6,110 nucleotides of DNA, taken from the NCBI GenBank assembly GCA_029262975.1, contig JAJCYJ010000401.1, positions 1 to 6,110 of the forward strand. The letters run 5' to 3'. Below, one piece after another: positions 1 through 5,523 of the stretch. A model generated the notes under the pieces. The model was given only the letters and a program-made list of their open reading frames with translations, was not told the origin of the DNA and made no database searches. This DNA is from Saprospiraceae bacterium (lineage in GTDB: Bacteria > Bacteroidota > Bacteroidia > Chitinophagales > Saprospiraceae). How positions within the stretch are numbered: position 1 is the first letter of the stretch; each line of letters opens with the position of its first letter. The position numbers and the translations under genes are program-made.

Positions 1-45
1 GGATTTTCAGGATTCGCAGCTTCTAGAATAGTAATCTTCGTGAAG

Positions 46-77
46 GCACATAGGCACCTGAGCACTTAGGCACATTA
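46..77. repeat. Octamer tandem repeat, about 4 units
   Basis: Four consecutive 8-mers follow the consensus GCACNTAG: GCACATAG, GCACCTGA, GCACTTAG and GCACATTA. Copy B has only two units at the matching place (314-329, ACACTTAG then GCACTTTT). The array length therefore differs by two units between copies, as expected from replication slippage. Confidence 0.8.
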
Positions 78-178
78 TCTTGTCTGAATCAGCCTGCCGG
101 CCGACGAGGCGGGGATTTCCAGAATTTTAGAATTAACAGAATTATGGCAAAGTGCTATTTACTATTTTTTCTTTAGCA

Positions 179-254
179 AAATATTTAACTCTGAAACGAA
201 TCCGTGAAATCCTTAAATCAGTATAATCAGTGATCCAGATGGCACTTTTGTCTG
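179..254. repeat. 76-bp perfect direct repeat, first copy
   Basis: This block, from AAATATTTAACTCTG to GGCACTTTTGTCTG, is identical over 76 positions to 466-541, an offset of 287. The modules to its left differ by several substitutions and by indels, so this is the best-conserved part of the repeat. It contains short near-repeats of the form AATCCGTGAAATCCTTAAATC, spaced about 9-11 nt. Confidence 0.9.
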
Positions 255-268
255 AACCTTGATTTTCA

Positions 269-541
269 GGGTTTTCAGGATTCGCAGCTGCCAGTTTGAT
301 AATCCTTGTGAAGACACTTAGGCACTTTTTTATTTGTCTGAATCAGCCTGCCGGCCGAGAAGGCGGGGATTTTCAGAATTTTAGAATTAACAGAATTTTG
401 GCAAAGTGCTATGAACTTTATCGCCTGATACCATAAAAGTAATTTGATACATTTTTTATTCCGCTAAATATTTAACTCTGAAACGAATCCGTGAAATCCT
501 TAAATCAGTATAATCAGTGATCCAGATGGCACTTTTGTCTG
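269..541. repeat. Modular intergenic repeat, copy B
   Basis: This is the second full copy of the unit at 1-254, joined to it by a 14-nt linker (255-268). It has the same module order. It differs by a shorter octamer array (314-329), by two adjacent substitutions in the GC-rich hairpin loop, and by about 33 extra bases (about 413-447) before the final module. The offset to copy A is 268 at the left end, 254 in the middle and 287 at the right, which locates these two indels. No coding potential is seen. Confidence 0.85.
466..541. repeat. 76-bp perfect direct repeat, second copy
   Basis: This block is identical to 179-254 at every position. It is followed at once by a degenerate restart of the repeat (from 546), showing that the array continues rather than ending cleanly. 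Confidence 0.9.
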
Positions 542-545
542 TTTC

Positions 546-591
546 AGCCTGCCGGCAGACGAGACGAGAATTTTCAGGATTTTAAAATTTT
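546..591. repeat. Partial third copy of the modular repeat
   Basis: AGCCTGCCGGCAGACGAG followed by AATTTTCAGGATTTTAAAA corresponds to the GC-rich and AGAATTTTAGAATT modules of copies A (about 91-135) and B (about 345-390). The downstream hairpin arm is degraded (GAGACGAG instead of GAGGCGGG), but a local 10-bp palindrome CTGCCGGCAG (549-558) has appeared. The repeat fades out after this point. Confidence 0.65.
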
Positions 592-697
592 GGGTTTCAC
601 ATTCTTATCTGAACTAGGGTTTTAACTTGATGAATCGCCACATATATAAAAAAATAAAATATATTTTGACCTCCTCGGAATAAAATCCACGATACTG
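592..697. other. Non-coding AT-rich stretch between repeat and promoter
   Basis: No gene is seen here. A strongly A/T-rich segment (about 641-667, ATATATAAAAAAATAAAATAT) lies 30-60 bases upstream of the rpmI -33 element. It could act as an UP-type element or simply be curved DNA; that is inference. I see no infC or thrS remnant in any frame of the 753 bases before rpmI. Confidence 0.5.
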
Positions 698-728
698 TTG
701 TGTACTATAACCAGAAAATATACCTTTG
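698..728 (+). promoter_or_regulatory. Bacteroidota-type promoter for rpmI-rplT
   Basis: A -33 element TTG (698-700, within TGTTG) and a -7 element TACCTTTG (721-728) are separated by 20 nt. This matches the known Bacteroidota primary sigma pattern TTTG-N19-21-TAnnTTTG. Transcription should start near 734-736, leaving a leader of only about 20 nt before the rpmI ATG. A leader that short cannot hold the long structured L20 operator known from E. coli and B. subtilis. Confidence 0.75.
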
Positions 729-753
729 CGCTCCATTTTGATAAAGTGATAAT

Positions 754-951
754 ATGCCCAAAGTAAAGACACACTCAAGCGCTAAGAAGAGATTTAAGGT
801 AACGGGGTCAGGAAAGATAAAAAGATTTCAGGCCAGGACCTCTCATATGATGAGGAATAAATCAAAGAGAGCCAAGTTGAATCTGCGTGATTCAGCACTC
901 GTCTCAAAGGCGGATGAAGGGCGTATCAAACATCTTTTAGGCTTAAAATAA
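754..951 (+). CDS. rpmI: 50S ribosomal protein L35
   Basis: L35 is a small basic protein of the large ribosomal subunit that binds 23S rRNA. The 65-residue product has the usual family length and the typical start MPKVKTHSSAKKRFKVTGSGKIKR, followed by a Lys/Arg-rich middle (SHMMRNKSKRAKLNLR) and the C-terminal IKHLLGLK tail. The ATG at 754 is the only sensible start because the conserved MPK begins there. No Shine-Dalgarno sequence is visible; the leader is A/T-rich. rplT follows after 11 nt, the conserved rpmI-rplT order. Usually infC, and often thrS, lies just upstream; here a repeat block and a separate promoter take that place. Confidence 0.97.
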   Translation: MPKVKTHSSAKKRFKVTGSGKIKRFQARTSHMMRNKSKRAKLNLRDSALVSKADEGRIKHLLGLK

Positions 952-962
952 ATATATAAAAC

Positions 963-1307
963 ATGCCACGTTCAGTTAACTCTGTTGCATCGCGCAGAAG
1001 AAGAAAGAAGATCTTAAAAGCCGCCAGGGGATATTTTGGTGCTCGAAGTAATGTCTACACAGTAGCAAAAAATGCTGTTGAGAAAGCACTTACTTATGCC
1101 TATAGAGACAGAAAGAAGAAAAAGACAGAATTCCGTCAACTCTGGATCAGTCGTATTAATGCAGGTGCCCGTAACAACGGTACAACCTATTCTCTGTTGA
1201 TGCACGGCTTAGCCAATAAAGGTATTGAGCTCAACCGAAAAGTACTTGCAGATCTAGCCATGAATCACCCTGATTCATTTAAGGAAATAGTCAAAGCTGC
1301 CGTATAG
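963..1307 (+). CDS. rplT: 50S ribosomal protein L20
   Basis: L20 binds 23S rRNA early in assembly of the large subunit and in several bacteria also represses its own operon. The 114-residue product is full length for the family. The N-terminal half is the long basic arm (MPRSVNSVASRRRRKKILKA, then ARGYFGARSNVYTVAKNAVEKAL), and the globular C-terminal half carries QLWISRINAGARNNGTTYSLLMHGL and the LNRKVLADLA segment. It is the second gene of the rpmI-rplT unit, and an intrinsic terminator begins 57 nt after its stop. Autoregulation through a long leader is not evident here because the mapped promoter leaves only about 20 nt ahead of rpmI. Confidence 0.97.
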   Translation: MPRSVNSVASRRRRKKILKAARGYFGARSNVYTVAKNAVEKALTYAYRDRKKKKTEFRQLWISRINAGARNNGTTYSLLMHGLANKGIELNRKVLADLAMNHPDSFKEIVKAAV

Positions 1308-1364
1308 ATCCATAAATTACACCCTTTTACAAGGTTTGTGATCAGAATTAAATGAAACACTGAG

Positions 1365-1397
1365 AAAGCTCCCGCATCCACGGGGGCTTTTGTTTTT
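1365..1397 (+). terminator. Intrinsic terminator after rplT
   Basis: AAAGCTCCCG (1365-1374) pairs with CGGGGGCTTT (1381-1390) as a 10-bp stem with one T-G wobble and the 6-nt loop CATCCA. A T-rich tail TGTTTTT follows. This is a textbook Rho-independent terminator and marks the end of the rpmI-rplT transcript. Confidence 0.92.
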
Positions 1398-1493
1398 AAG
1401 GAGGACCACAATCAGATTTAAGGCGATTACTTTGGTGACTAAGAAAACTTGAACCCCATTCTTTAATCTTTATCTGCCCATAATTTATATCGC

Positions 1494-1501
1494 TATCTTT
1501 A
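1494..1501 (+). promoter_or_regulatory. Possible -7 element for the DUF2188 gene
   Basis: TATCTTTA matches 7 of 8 positions of TAnnTTTG. Only a weak -33 candidate (TTA at 1470-1472) sits at the right distance. The element ends 24 nt before the ATG at 1526, almost the same spacing as the rpmI and queA elements (25 nt each), which is the main reason for listing it. Confidence 0.4.
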
Positions 1502-1525
1502 TTCTCTTAAAATAAGTTGTTCGCT

Positions 1526-1810
1526 ATGGCTAAAATCTCAGAACCTGAATTCTGGATTAATCTTTTAAAGAAAATACTGCGCATCGTATTTAAATCATCC
1601 ATGCCGAGACGAAAAACTCATAATCAGCACGTGGTACCTCATGAGGACGGCTGGGCCGTACGCGGAGAAGGTAATGAACGGGTCACATCTGTATATGATC
1701 TCCAGGAAGACGCTATAAATCGAGCCAGAGATATAGCTATCAATTATCAGTCAAGTGTCATAATTCACAGAAAAGATGGCACCATCAGGGATCGTATGAA
1801 CTACGATTGA
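1526..1810 (+). CDS. DUF2188 domain protein with N-terminal extension
   Basis: The C-terminal part (from about residue 26 of 94) is a DUF2188-type domain: HNQHVVPHEDGWAVRGEGNE, then a DAINRARDIA helix, VIIHRKDGTIRDR and a final NYD. These are small, widespread bacterial proteins of unknown biochemical role. The start is uncertain. ATG 1526 adds about 25 residues (FWINLLKKILRIVFKSS) that look like an amphipathic helix. ATG 1601 (MPRRKTHNQHVV) gives a 69-residue protein closer to the usual family form. TTG 1517 is also in frame. I chose 1526 because of the A-rich leader and a -7-like element at the spacing seen for rpmI and queA. The gene converges with the permease gene, with 34 nt between their stops and no clear terminator. 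Confidence 0.75.
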   Translation: MAKISEPEFWINLLKKILRIVFKSSMPRRKTHNQHVVPHEDGWAVRGEGNERVTSVYDLQEDAINRARDIAINYQSSVIIHRKDGTIRDRMNYD

Positions 1811-1844
1811 TATCTATTGACTAAAGGGCGTCTCAACTCATTAT

Positions 1845-3104
1845 TTAGCCGCGCATGGCTACAACAGGATCTAATTTGCTGGCTAGAAAGGCGGGAATCA
1901 TACCTGCAATAATTCCGACACTTACCGATACGGTTACACCAATCATAATATTAGTAAAGGACAACCACATCTCAAATGGAATGACTGCAGAAATACCTTT
2001 CAATAAGAGGAAGACAAAAAGTAGACCCATCGCACCACCAACGATGCATAGGAAAATAGATTCAAGAAGAAATTCCATGAGAATGAAAAACTGACGCGCA
2101 CCAAGTGCTTTTTTAACACCTATTAAACCCGTTCTTTCTTTTACCGAGACGAACATAATATTCGCCACACTGATCATGCCGACGATCAGTGAAAAGATTC
2201 CTACAAATATTCCAGCGATGTTCATAGCGGATATAACCGGAGCGATTGCATCTCCCAACATAGAGACTTCATTTAACGCGAAATTTTCCTCTTCAAATGG
2301 TCTTATTTTACGGGAAGCTCTTACGATACCTGTCAATTCATCTTTGAGTTCAGCGAGTGTAACTCCGTCTTTGGCCTGGACAGCTAGTAATTGTCCACCA
2401 TTCGCATTTCCATAAGGTTTACCTACATTATAAAATTTCTGCATGGTATTCAAACCCATCCACGCGATATCATCAAATTGTAGGAAATTAAAAAAGTTTT
2501 CCCCTTCTTCTTTTATGACACCTATAACTTTGAATTGTCGCCCAAGCATTTTTATATTCTTGCCGACAGCATTTACCTCTCCAAAGATTTCTTCCTTAAT
2601 CGTATTTCCAATAATGACGACATCTGTAGCACTTTGATATTCATAGGTAGAGAAAAATCTACCTTCCTGTAACTCCATATCCTGCAATTGGACATATTCA
2701 GGTGTAGATCCCATAATGATCGCTCCCTCAAGGCTATTGCTACCTCTTTTTATCGTAGAACCAACAGTAAAATAGCAGTAGGCAACCAATTTTGCCAACT
2801 TGGATTTCTTTTTTACACTCTCATAATCTTTTAAATGAGGGACTGGTCTTTTTAAATACTTCCAAAAGTTTGATCCAGGGTCTTCCGTCCATGGTTGTTT
2901 ATCAATATATACAACATCCGAACCGAATTCAGAGAAGCCATTTAAAATATTTTTCTCTAATGAATCGACTGCAGATAGAACGGCGATAATACAGAAAATC
3001 CCGATCGAAATGCCGAGTAAGGATAAGAAGGTACGAAGTTTGTTACTCAAGAGTTGTGATGTAGCCATCCGAAAACTTTCTCGAATAATCTTTAGAAGGA
3101 TCAT
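1845..3104 (-). CDS. MacB/FtsX-family ABC transporter permease
   Basis: This 419-residue inner-membrane protein has the MacB/LolC layout. A short cytoplasmic N-terminus (SNKLRTFLSLLGI) leads into TM1 (about 24-46). A large periplasmic MacB-core domain follows (about 47-290), then three C-terminal helices of the FtsX domain (about 297-320, 339-369, 383-405). The family signatures RTGLIGVKKALGA (324-336) and the C-terminal ASKLDPVVAMRG are present, and no frame breaks are seen. Such permeases work with a separate ATPase and often a membrane-fusion protein, driving mechanotransmission, lipoprotein release or efflux rather than ordinary channel transport. Neither partner gene is adjacent, so substrate and partners are unknown. 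The start at 3104 fits the family N-terminus (MILLKIIRESF). No convincing promoter was found upstream on this strand. Confidence 0.93.
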   Translation of the reverse strand: MILLKIIRESFRMATSQLLSNKLRTFLSLLGISIGIFCIIAVLSAVDSLEKNILNGFSEFGSDVVYIDKQPWTEDPGSNFWKYLKRPVPHLKDYESVKKKSKLAKLVAYCYFTVGSTIKRGSNSLEGAIIMGSTPEYVQLQDMELQEGRFFSTYEYQSATDVVIIGNTIKEEIFGEVNAVGKNIKMLGRQFKVIGVIKEEGENFFNFLQFDDIAWMGLNTMQKFYNVGKPYGNANGGQLLAVQAKDGVTLAELKDELTGIVRASRKIRPFEEENFALNEVSMLGDAIAPVISAMNIAGIFVGIFSLIVGMISVANIMFVSVKERTGLIGVKKALGARQFFILMEFLLESIFLCIVGGAMGLLFVFLLLKGISAVIPFEMWLSFTNIMIGVTVSVSVGIIAGMIPAFLASKLDPVVAMRG

Positions 3105-3307
3105 AAGTAGCCGATTGTGCCGCTAATGTGACAATATTCTCTCAATATCAAAATCATTTTAGATTAATGAAACCATTCCATCCACAAATGCTTTATTATT
3201 CCGTCTGCCTATTTGAATATCACTCATAATAGACAAATTCAGACTTCCTGATATCATTTTAGTTTTCGAATAAACATCGACTAAGGCTGTTAGGAAGATA
3301 AAAATTT

Positions 3308-3315
3308 TATTTTTG
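3308..3315 (+). promoter_or_regulatory. -7 promoter element for queA
   Basis: TATTTTTG is a full match to TAnnTTTG and ends 25 nt before the queA ATG, exactly the spacing seen for rpmI. No good TTG lies 19-21 nt upstream, so the promoter may be weak or activator-assisted. The predicted leader is about 20 nt. Confidence 0.55.
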
Positions 3316-3340
3316 CGCAAAATTTCAACAGAGCACCTTA

Positions 3341-4408
3341 ATGAAAGCTAAATTATCCCAATTCAATTATGATCTTCCTGAAGGTTTAATAGCGGAGTAT
3401 CCTGCACCTAACAGAGATGAGTCACGACTAATGATTGTCCATAGAGACAGCGGTAAAATAGAGCATAAAATATTCAAAGACCTAATCGATTACTTTGACG
3501 ACGGAGATACATTAATGTTTAACAACACCCGTGTCTTTCCTGCTCGTATGTATGGTATTAAAGAAAAAACTGAAGCAAATATTGAAGTCTTTCTTTTGAG
3601 AGAGTTGAATTCGGAAAATTTTCTTTGGGACGTACTTGTAGATCCTGCGAGAAAGATTCGTGTAGGTAACAAGCTTTTCTTTAAGAATAAAGATGGCGAA
3701 GACAGGTTAGTGGCAGAAGTAGTAGATAATACAACAAGCAGAGGACGGACTATTCGTTTTTATTTTGATGGTACGCGTGATGAATTTCGCGCCATCTTAG
3801 AGGAGCTGGGGCATACCCCACTTCCAAAATACATCAAAAGAGATGCAGAAGATATTGATTTAGAGAGGTTTCAGACTATCTATGCAAAGGAGATCGGAGC
3901 AGTAGCAGCACCGACAGCAGGATTGCACTTTAGCAAGGAGCTAATGAAGCGTCTTGAAATTAAAGGAACCAATTTTGCAGAATTGACCCTTCACATTGGC
4001 CTTGGAACATTCAGGAGCATAGATGTTGAAGATTTGTCAAAACATAAAATGGATGCCGAGTATTTCAAAATTGATCAGAAAACTTCAGATCTTGTAAATC
4101 AAACGGATAAGAAGGGTGGTCGCAAAGTGTGCGCCGTTGGAACCACTGTCATGCGATCTGTTGAATCTGCTGTGAGTGCTACAGGTCTTTTAAAACCTGC
4201 AGAAGGATGGACGAATAAATTCATTTTTCCGAAATATGAGTTTAGCATAGCAAATTCCATGATTACGAATTTTCATTTACCCAAATCAAGTCTTCTAATC
4301 ATGGTTGCCGCATTTGCTGGTACAGAATTAATCATTGACGCCTATAACGAGGCCGTCAAAGAAAAGTATAGATTTTTCAGTTATGGGGATGCAATGATGA
4401 TACTATGA
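3341..4408 (+). CDS. queA: tRNA preQ1(34) S-adenosylmethionine ribosyltransferase-isomerase
   Basis: QueA transfers and rearranges the ribose of S-adenosylmethionine onto preQ1 at wobble position 34 of GUN-anticodon tRNAs, making epoxyqueuosine. The 355 residues are full length. Family blocks appear in order: YDLPEGLIAEYPAPNRDESRL (10-30), FNNTRVFPAR (60-69), LPKYIKR (161-167), AAPTAGLHF (189-197), LHIGLGTFRSI (217-227), GTTVMRSVES (267-276), TNFHLPKSSLLIMV (309-322) and YRFFSYGDAMMI (343-354). The ATG at 3341 places the conserved N-terminus correctly and sits 25 nt after a -7 element. It diverges from the permease gene and stands alone; no other queuosine genes are in the window. Confidence 0.97.
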   Translation: MKAKLSQFNYDLPEGLIAEYPAPNRDESRLMIVHRDSGKIEHKIFKDLIDYFDDGDTLMFNNTRVFPARMYGIKEKTEANIEVFLLRELNSENFLWDVLVDPARKIRVGNKLFFKNKDGEDRLVAEVVDNTTSRGRTIRFYFDGTRDEFRAILEELGHTPLPKYIKRDAEDIDLERFQTIYAKEIGAVAAPTAGLHFSKELMKRLEIKGTNFAELTLHIGLGTFRSIDVEDLSKHKMDAEYFKIDQKTSDLVNQTDKKGGRKVCAVGTTVMRSVESAVSATGLLKPAEGWTNKFIFPKYEFSIANSMITNFHLPKSSLLIMVAAFAGTELIIDAYNEAVKEKYRFFSYGDAMMIL

Positions 4409-4426
4409 TCGTCTCATCTCATATTA

Positions 4427-4452
4427 AAGTTTTCTTAATATTAGGAAAGCTT
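4427..4452. repeat. 26-nt imperfect dyad between queA and the DUF2795 gene
   Basis: AAGTTTTCTT (4427-4436) pairs with AGGAAAGCTT (4443-4452) through ten positions with two G-T wobbles, around a central AATATT that is itself self-complementary. It begins 18 nt after the queA stop. There is no T-run after it on the plus strand, so it is a poor intrinsic terminator. It could be a weak RNA hairpin or a protein-binding dyad, since it covers the -33 region of the putative promoter at 4464-4471. Confidence 0.5.
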
Positions 4453-4463
4453 GTTAAAAATGA

Positions 4464-4471
4464 TACTTTTG
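4464..4471 (+). promoter_or_regulatory. Possible -7 element for the DUF2795-cmk-MarC set
   Basis: TACTTTTG is a full match to TAnnTTTG. The -33 position falls on TTA (4441-4443), a weak match lying inside the dyad at 4427-4452. The leader to the ATG at 4553 would be about 75 nt, longer than for rpmI and queA. A second, weaker candidate is TATATTTA (4532-4539), but it is too close to the start codon. Confidence 0.4.
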
Positions 4472-4552
4472 CCGAAATTTTCACGACGACTACGGAACTA
4501 TTTGGTTCTAGTTATTCGTATTAAGCAGTGTTATATTTAAACAATTGAATTA

Positions 4553-4774
4553 ATGTATTGGACTTTAGAATTAGCACATCATTTAGAAGATGCTCCGTGG
4601 CCAGCGACCAGAGATGAACTCGTCGATTACGCTGTGAGATCTGGGTCACCGTTAGAAGTGATCGAAAATTTGCAAGAAATTGAGGATGAAGGGGAATTAT
4701 ACGAGAGTATCCTGGAGATCTGGCCTGATTATCCACGAAAAGACGACTTCCTTTTTAATGAAGATGAGTATTAA
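4553..4774 (+). CDS. DUF2795 domain protein
   Basis: This small, strongly acidic protein of 73 residues is of unknown function. The sequence MYWTLELAHHLEDAPWPATRD, then ELVDYAVRSGSPLEVIENLQEIEDEGE and IWPDYP, with the acidic tail FLFNEDEY, matches the form of DUF2795 conserved across Bacteroidota as I remember it. The helix-rich middle with ELVDYAVRSGSP resembles a short nucleic-acid- or protein-binding helical domain, but no activity can be read from it. The ATG at 4553 begins the conserved MYWTLELA. Its TAA stop is directly followed by the TTG start of cmk in the same frame, so the two are probably co-expressed. Confidence 0.9.
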   Translation: MYWTLELAHHLEDAPWPATRDELVDYAVRSGSPLEVIENLQEIEDEGELYESILEIWPDYPRKDDFLFNEDEY

Positions 4775-5518
4775 TTGTATTTACTTCCGCACGGAGTTGT
4801 TCTGGCTATAAGGCTCGTTAATCACGAAATAAATAAACTTCGTAAAAAAAGGTTACTTATCGCTCTGGATGGTCATTCTTCCAGTGGCAAATCTACTTTG
4901 GCAAAAGACCTTTCTACCGTTCTTGAAATTACACATGTCGATTCAGGTGCAATGTATCGGGCCGTAACCTTGTACTTGCATGAACATAATATTAATCTCG
5001 ACGATGATCTCGCCTGTCAAAAGGTATTAAATGAGATCGAAATATCATTCGAGATTATAGATGGTGTTTCCATTACTTTTATGAACGAAATTGCTGTCGA
5101 AGATAAAATTCGATCAATGAAAGTTTCTGAATTAGTAAGTAAAGTGTCCACCATTTCCTGTGTGCGCAAGTTTTTAGTTGATGAGCAACGGAAACTTGCC
5201 GAATCCGGAGGTGTCATCATGGATGGTAGAGACATTGGCACCGTAGTTTTTCCTCATGCAGATGTTAAACTATATGTTACTGCTTCTCTTGATATAAGAA
5301 CAGAAAGAAGATATACCGAATTGATAGAAAAAGGAATGAATATTTCCAAATCAGAAGTTCGAGATAACCTCCTTATGAGAGATAATATTGATAGTAACAG
5401 AACAGATAGCCCGTTAAGAAAAGCAGATGATGCATACCACCTCGACACTTCTGATTTAGATCGAGGTGAAATGTTGGCTAAGTCTATTCAAATTATTTAT
5501 AACCATATAAATCGTTAA
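4775..5518 (+). CDS. cmk: Cytidylate kinase
   Basis: Cytidylate kinase phosphorylates CMP and dCMP with ATP in the cytoplasm. Visible motifs are the P-loop GHSSSGKST (33-41), HVDSGAMYRAV (54-64), MDGRDIGTVVFPHADVKLYV (149-168), the lid arginines in RTERRY (175-180), and RDNIDSNRTDSPL with ADDAYHLDTS (202-226). At 247 residues it is about 20 longer than usual, all at the N-terminus. The start is odd: no ATG or GTG exists in frame before the P-loop, and the only standard start is the TTG touching the upstream TAA. ATA at 4829 would give the usual family length but is not a normal start. Translation probably relies on coupling to the DUF2795 gene. The MarC-family gene follows after 5 nt. Confidence 0.93.
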   Translation: MYLLPHGVVLAIRLVNHEINKLRKKRLLIALDGHSSSGKSTLAKDLSTVLEITHVDSGAMYRAVTLYLHEHNINLDDDLACQKVLNEIEISFEIIDGVSITFMNEIAVEDKIRSMKVSELVSKVSTISCVRKFLVDEQRKLAESGGVIMDGRDIGTVVFPHADVKLYVTASLDIRTERRYTELIEKGMNISKSEVRDNLLMRDNIDSNRTDSPLRKADDAYHLDTSDLDRGEMLAKSIQIIYNHINR

Positions 5519-5523
5519 CTGGC

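Larger units (their letters stand above)
1..254. repeat. Modular intergenic repeat, copy A (left-truncated)
   Basis: This non-coding copy is built from five modules in order. They are a TTTTCAGGATTCGCAG segment (1-20), an octamer array (46-77), a GC-rich hairpin (93-113, CCTGCC pairing with GGCGGG), an AGAATTTTAGAATTAACAG segment (about 120-158), and a 76-bp module (179-254). Copy B repeats the same order. Positions 81-158 match 335-412 with 4 differences in 78 by my alignment, and 179-254 match 466-541 exactly. No reading frame of note crosses it. It resembles dispersed intergenic repeats seen in many Bacteroidota genomes; that resemblance is from memory and its function is unknown. The window starts inside it, so more copies may lie to the left. 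Confidence 0.85.

Noticed and set aside
1..591. Could the repeat be a CRISPR array?
   Set aside because: Units are about 270 bp with internal modules. There are no short constant repeats with unique 30-40-nt spacers and no cas genes.
1..591. Could the repeat be an insertion sequence or a MITE?
   Set aside because: No transposase frame, no terminal inverted repeats at the copy ends and no target-site duplication were found; copies are in direct tandem orientation.
1014..1205. Minus-strand open frame inside rplT.
   Set aside because: It lies wholly opposite a clear ribosomal protein gene and resembles no known family.
1398..1452. A perfect AAGGAGG (1398-1404) just after the rplT terminator, followed by a 13-codon open frame from ATC 1411 to TGA 1450.
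   Set aside because: No ATG, GTG or TTG lies at a workable distance, the frame is very short, and this genome does not seem to use Shine-Dalgarno signals. Probably chance.
1811..1844. Possible shared terminator between the convergent DUF2188 and permease genes.
   Set aside because: The 34-nt gap holds no stable hairpin with a T-run on either strand.
1855..2989. Several plus-strand open frames of 64-79 codons opposite the permease gene.
   Set aside because: They are antisense shadows of a well-conserved FtsX/MacB permease; their products are low-information and family-free.
3105..3300. Promoter for the permease on the minus strand, e.g. TGATTTTG (3156-3149) or TGAATTTG (3241-3234).
   Set aside because: Each mismatches TAnnTTTG at the second base, and I found no convincing -33 partner; too weak to list as features.
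4521..4736. Minus-strand 71-codon frame over the DUF2795 gene.
   Set aside because: The plus-strand frame matches a conserved family along its whole length; the antisense frame does not.
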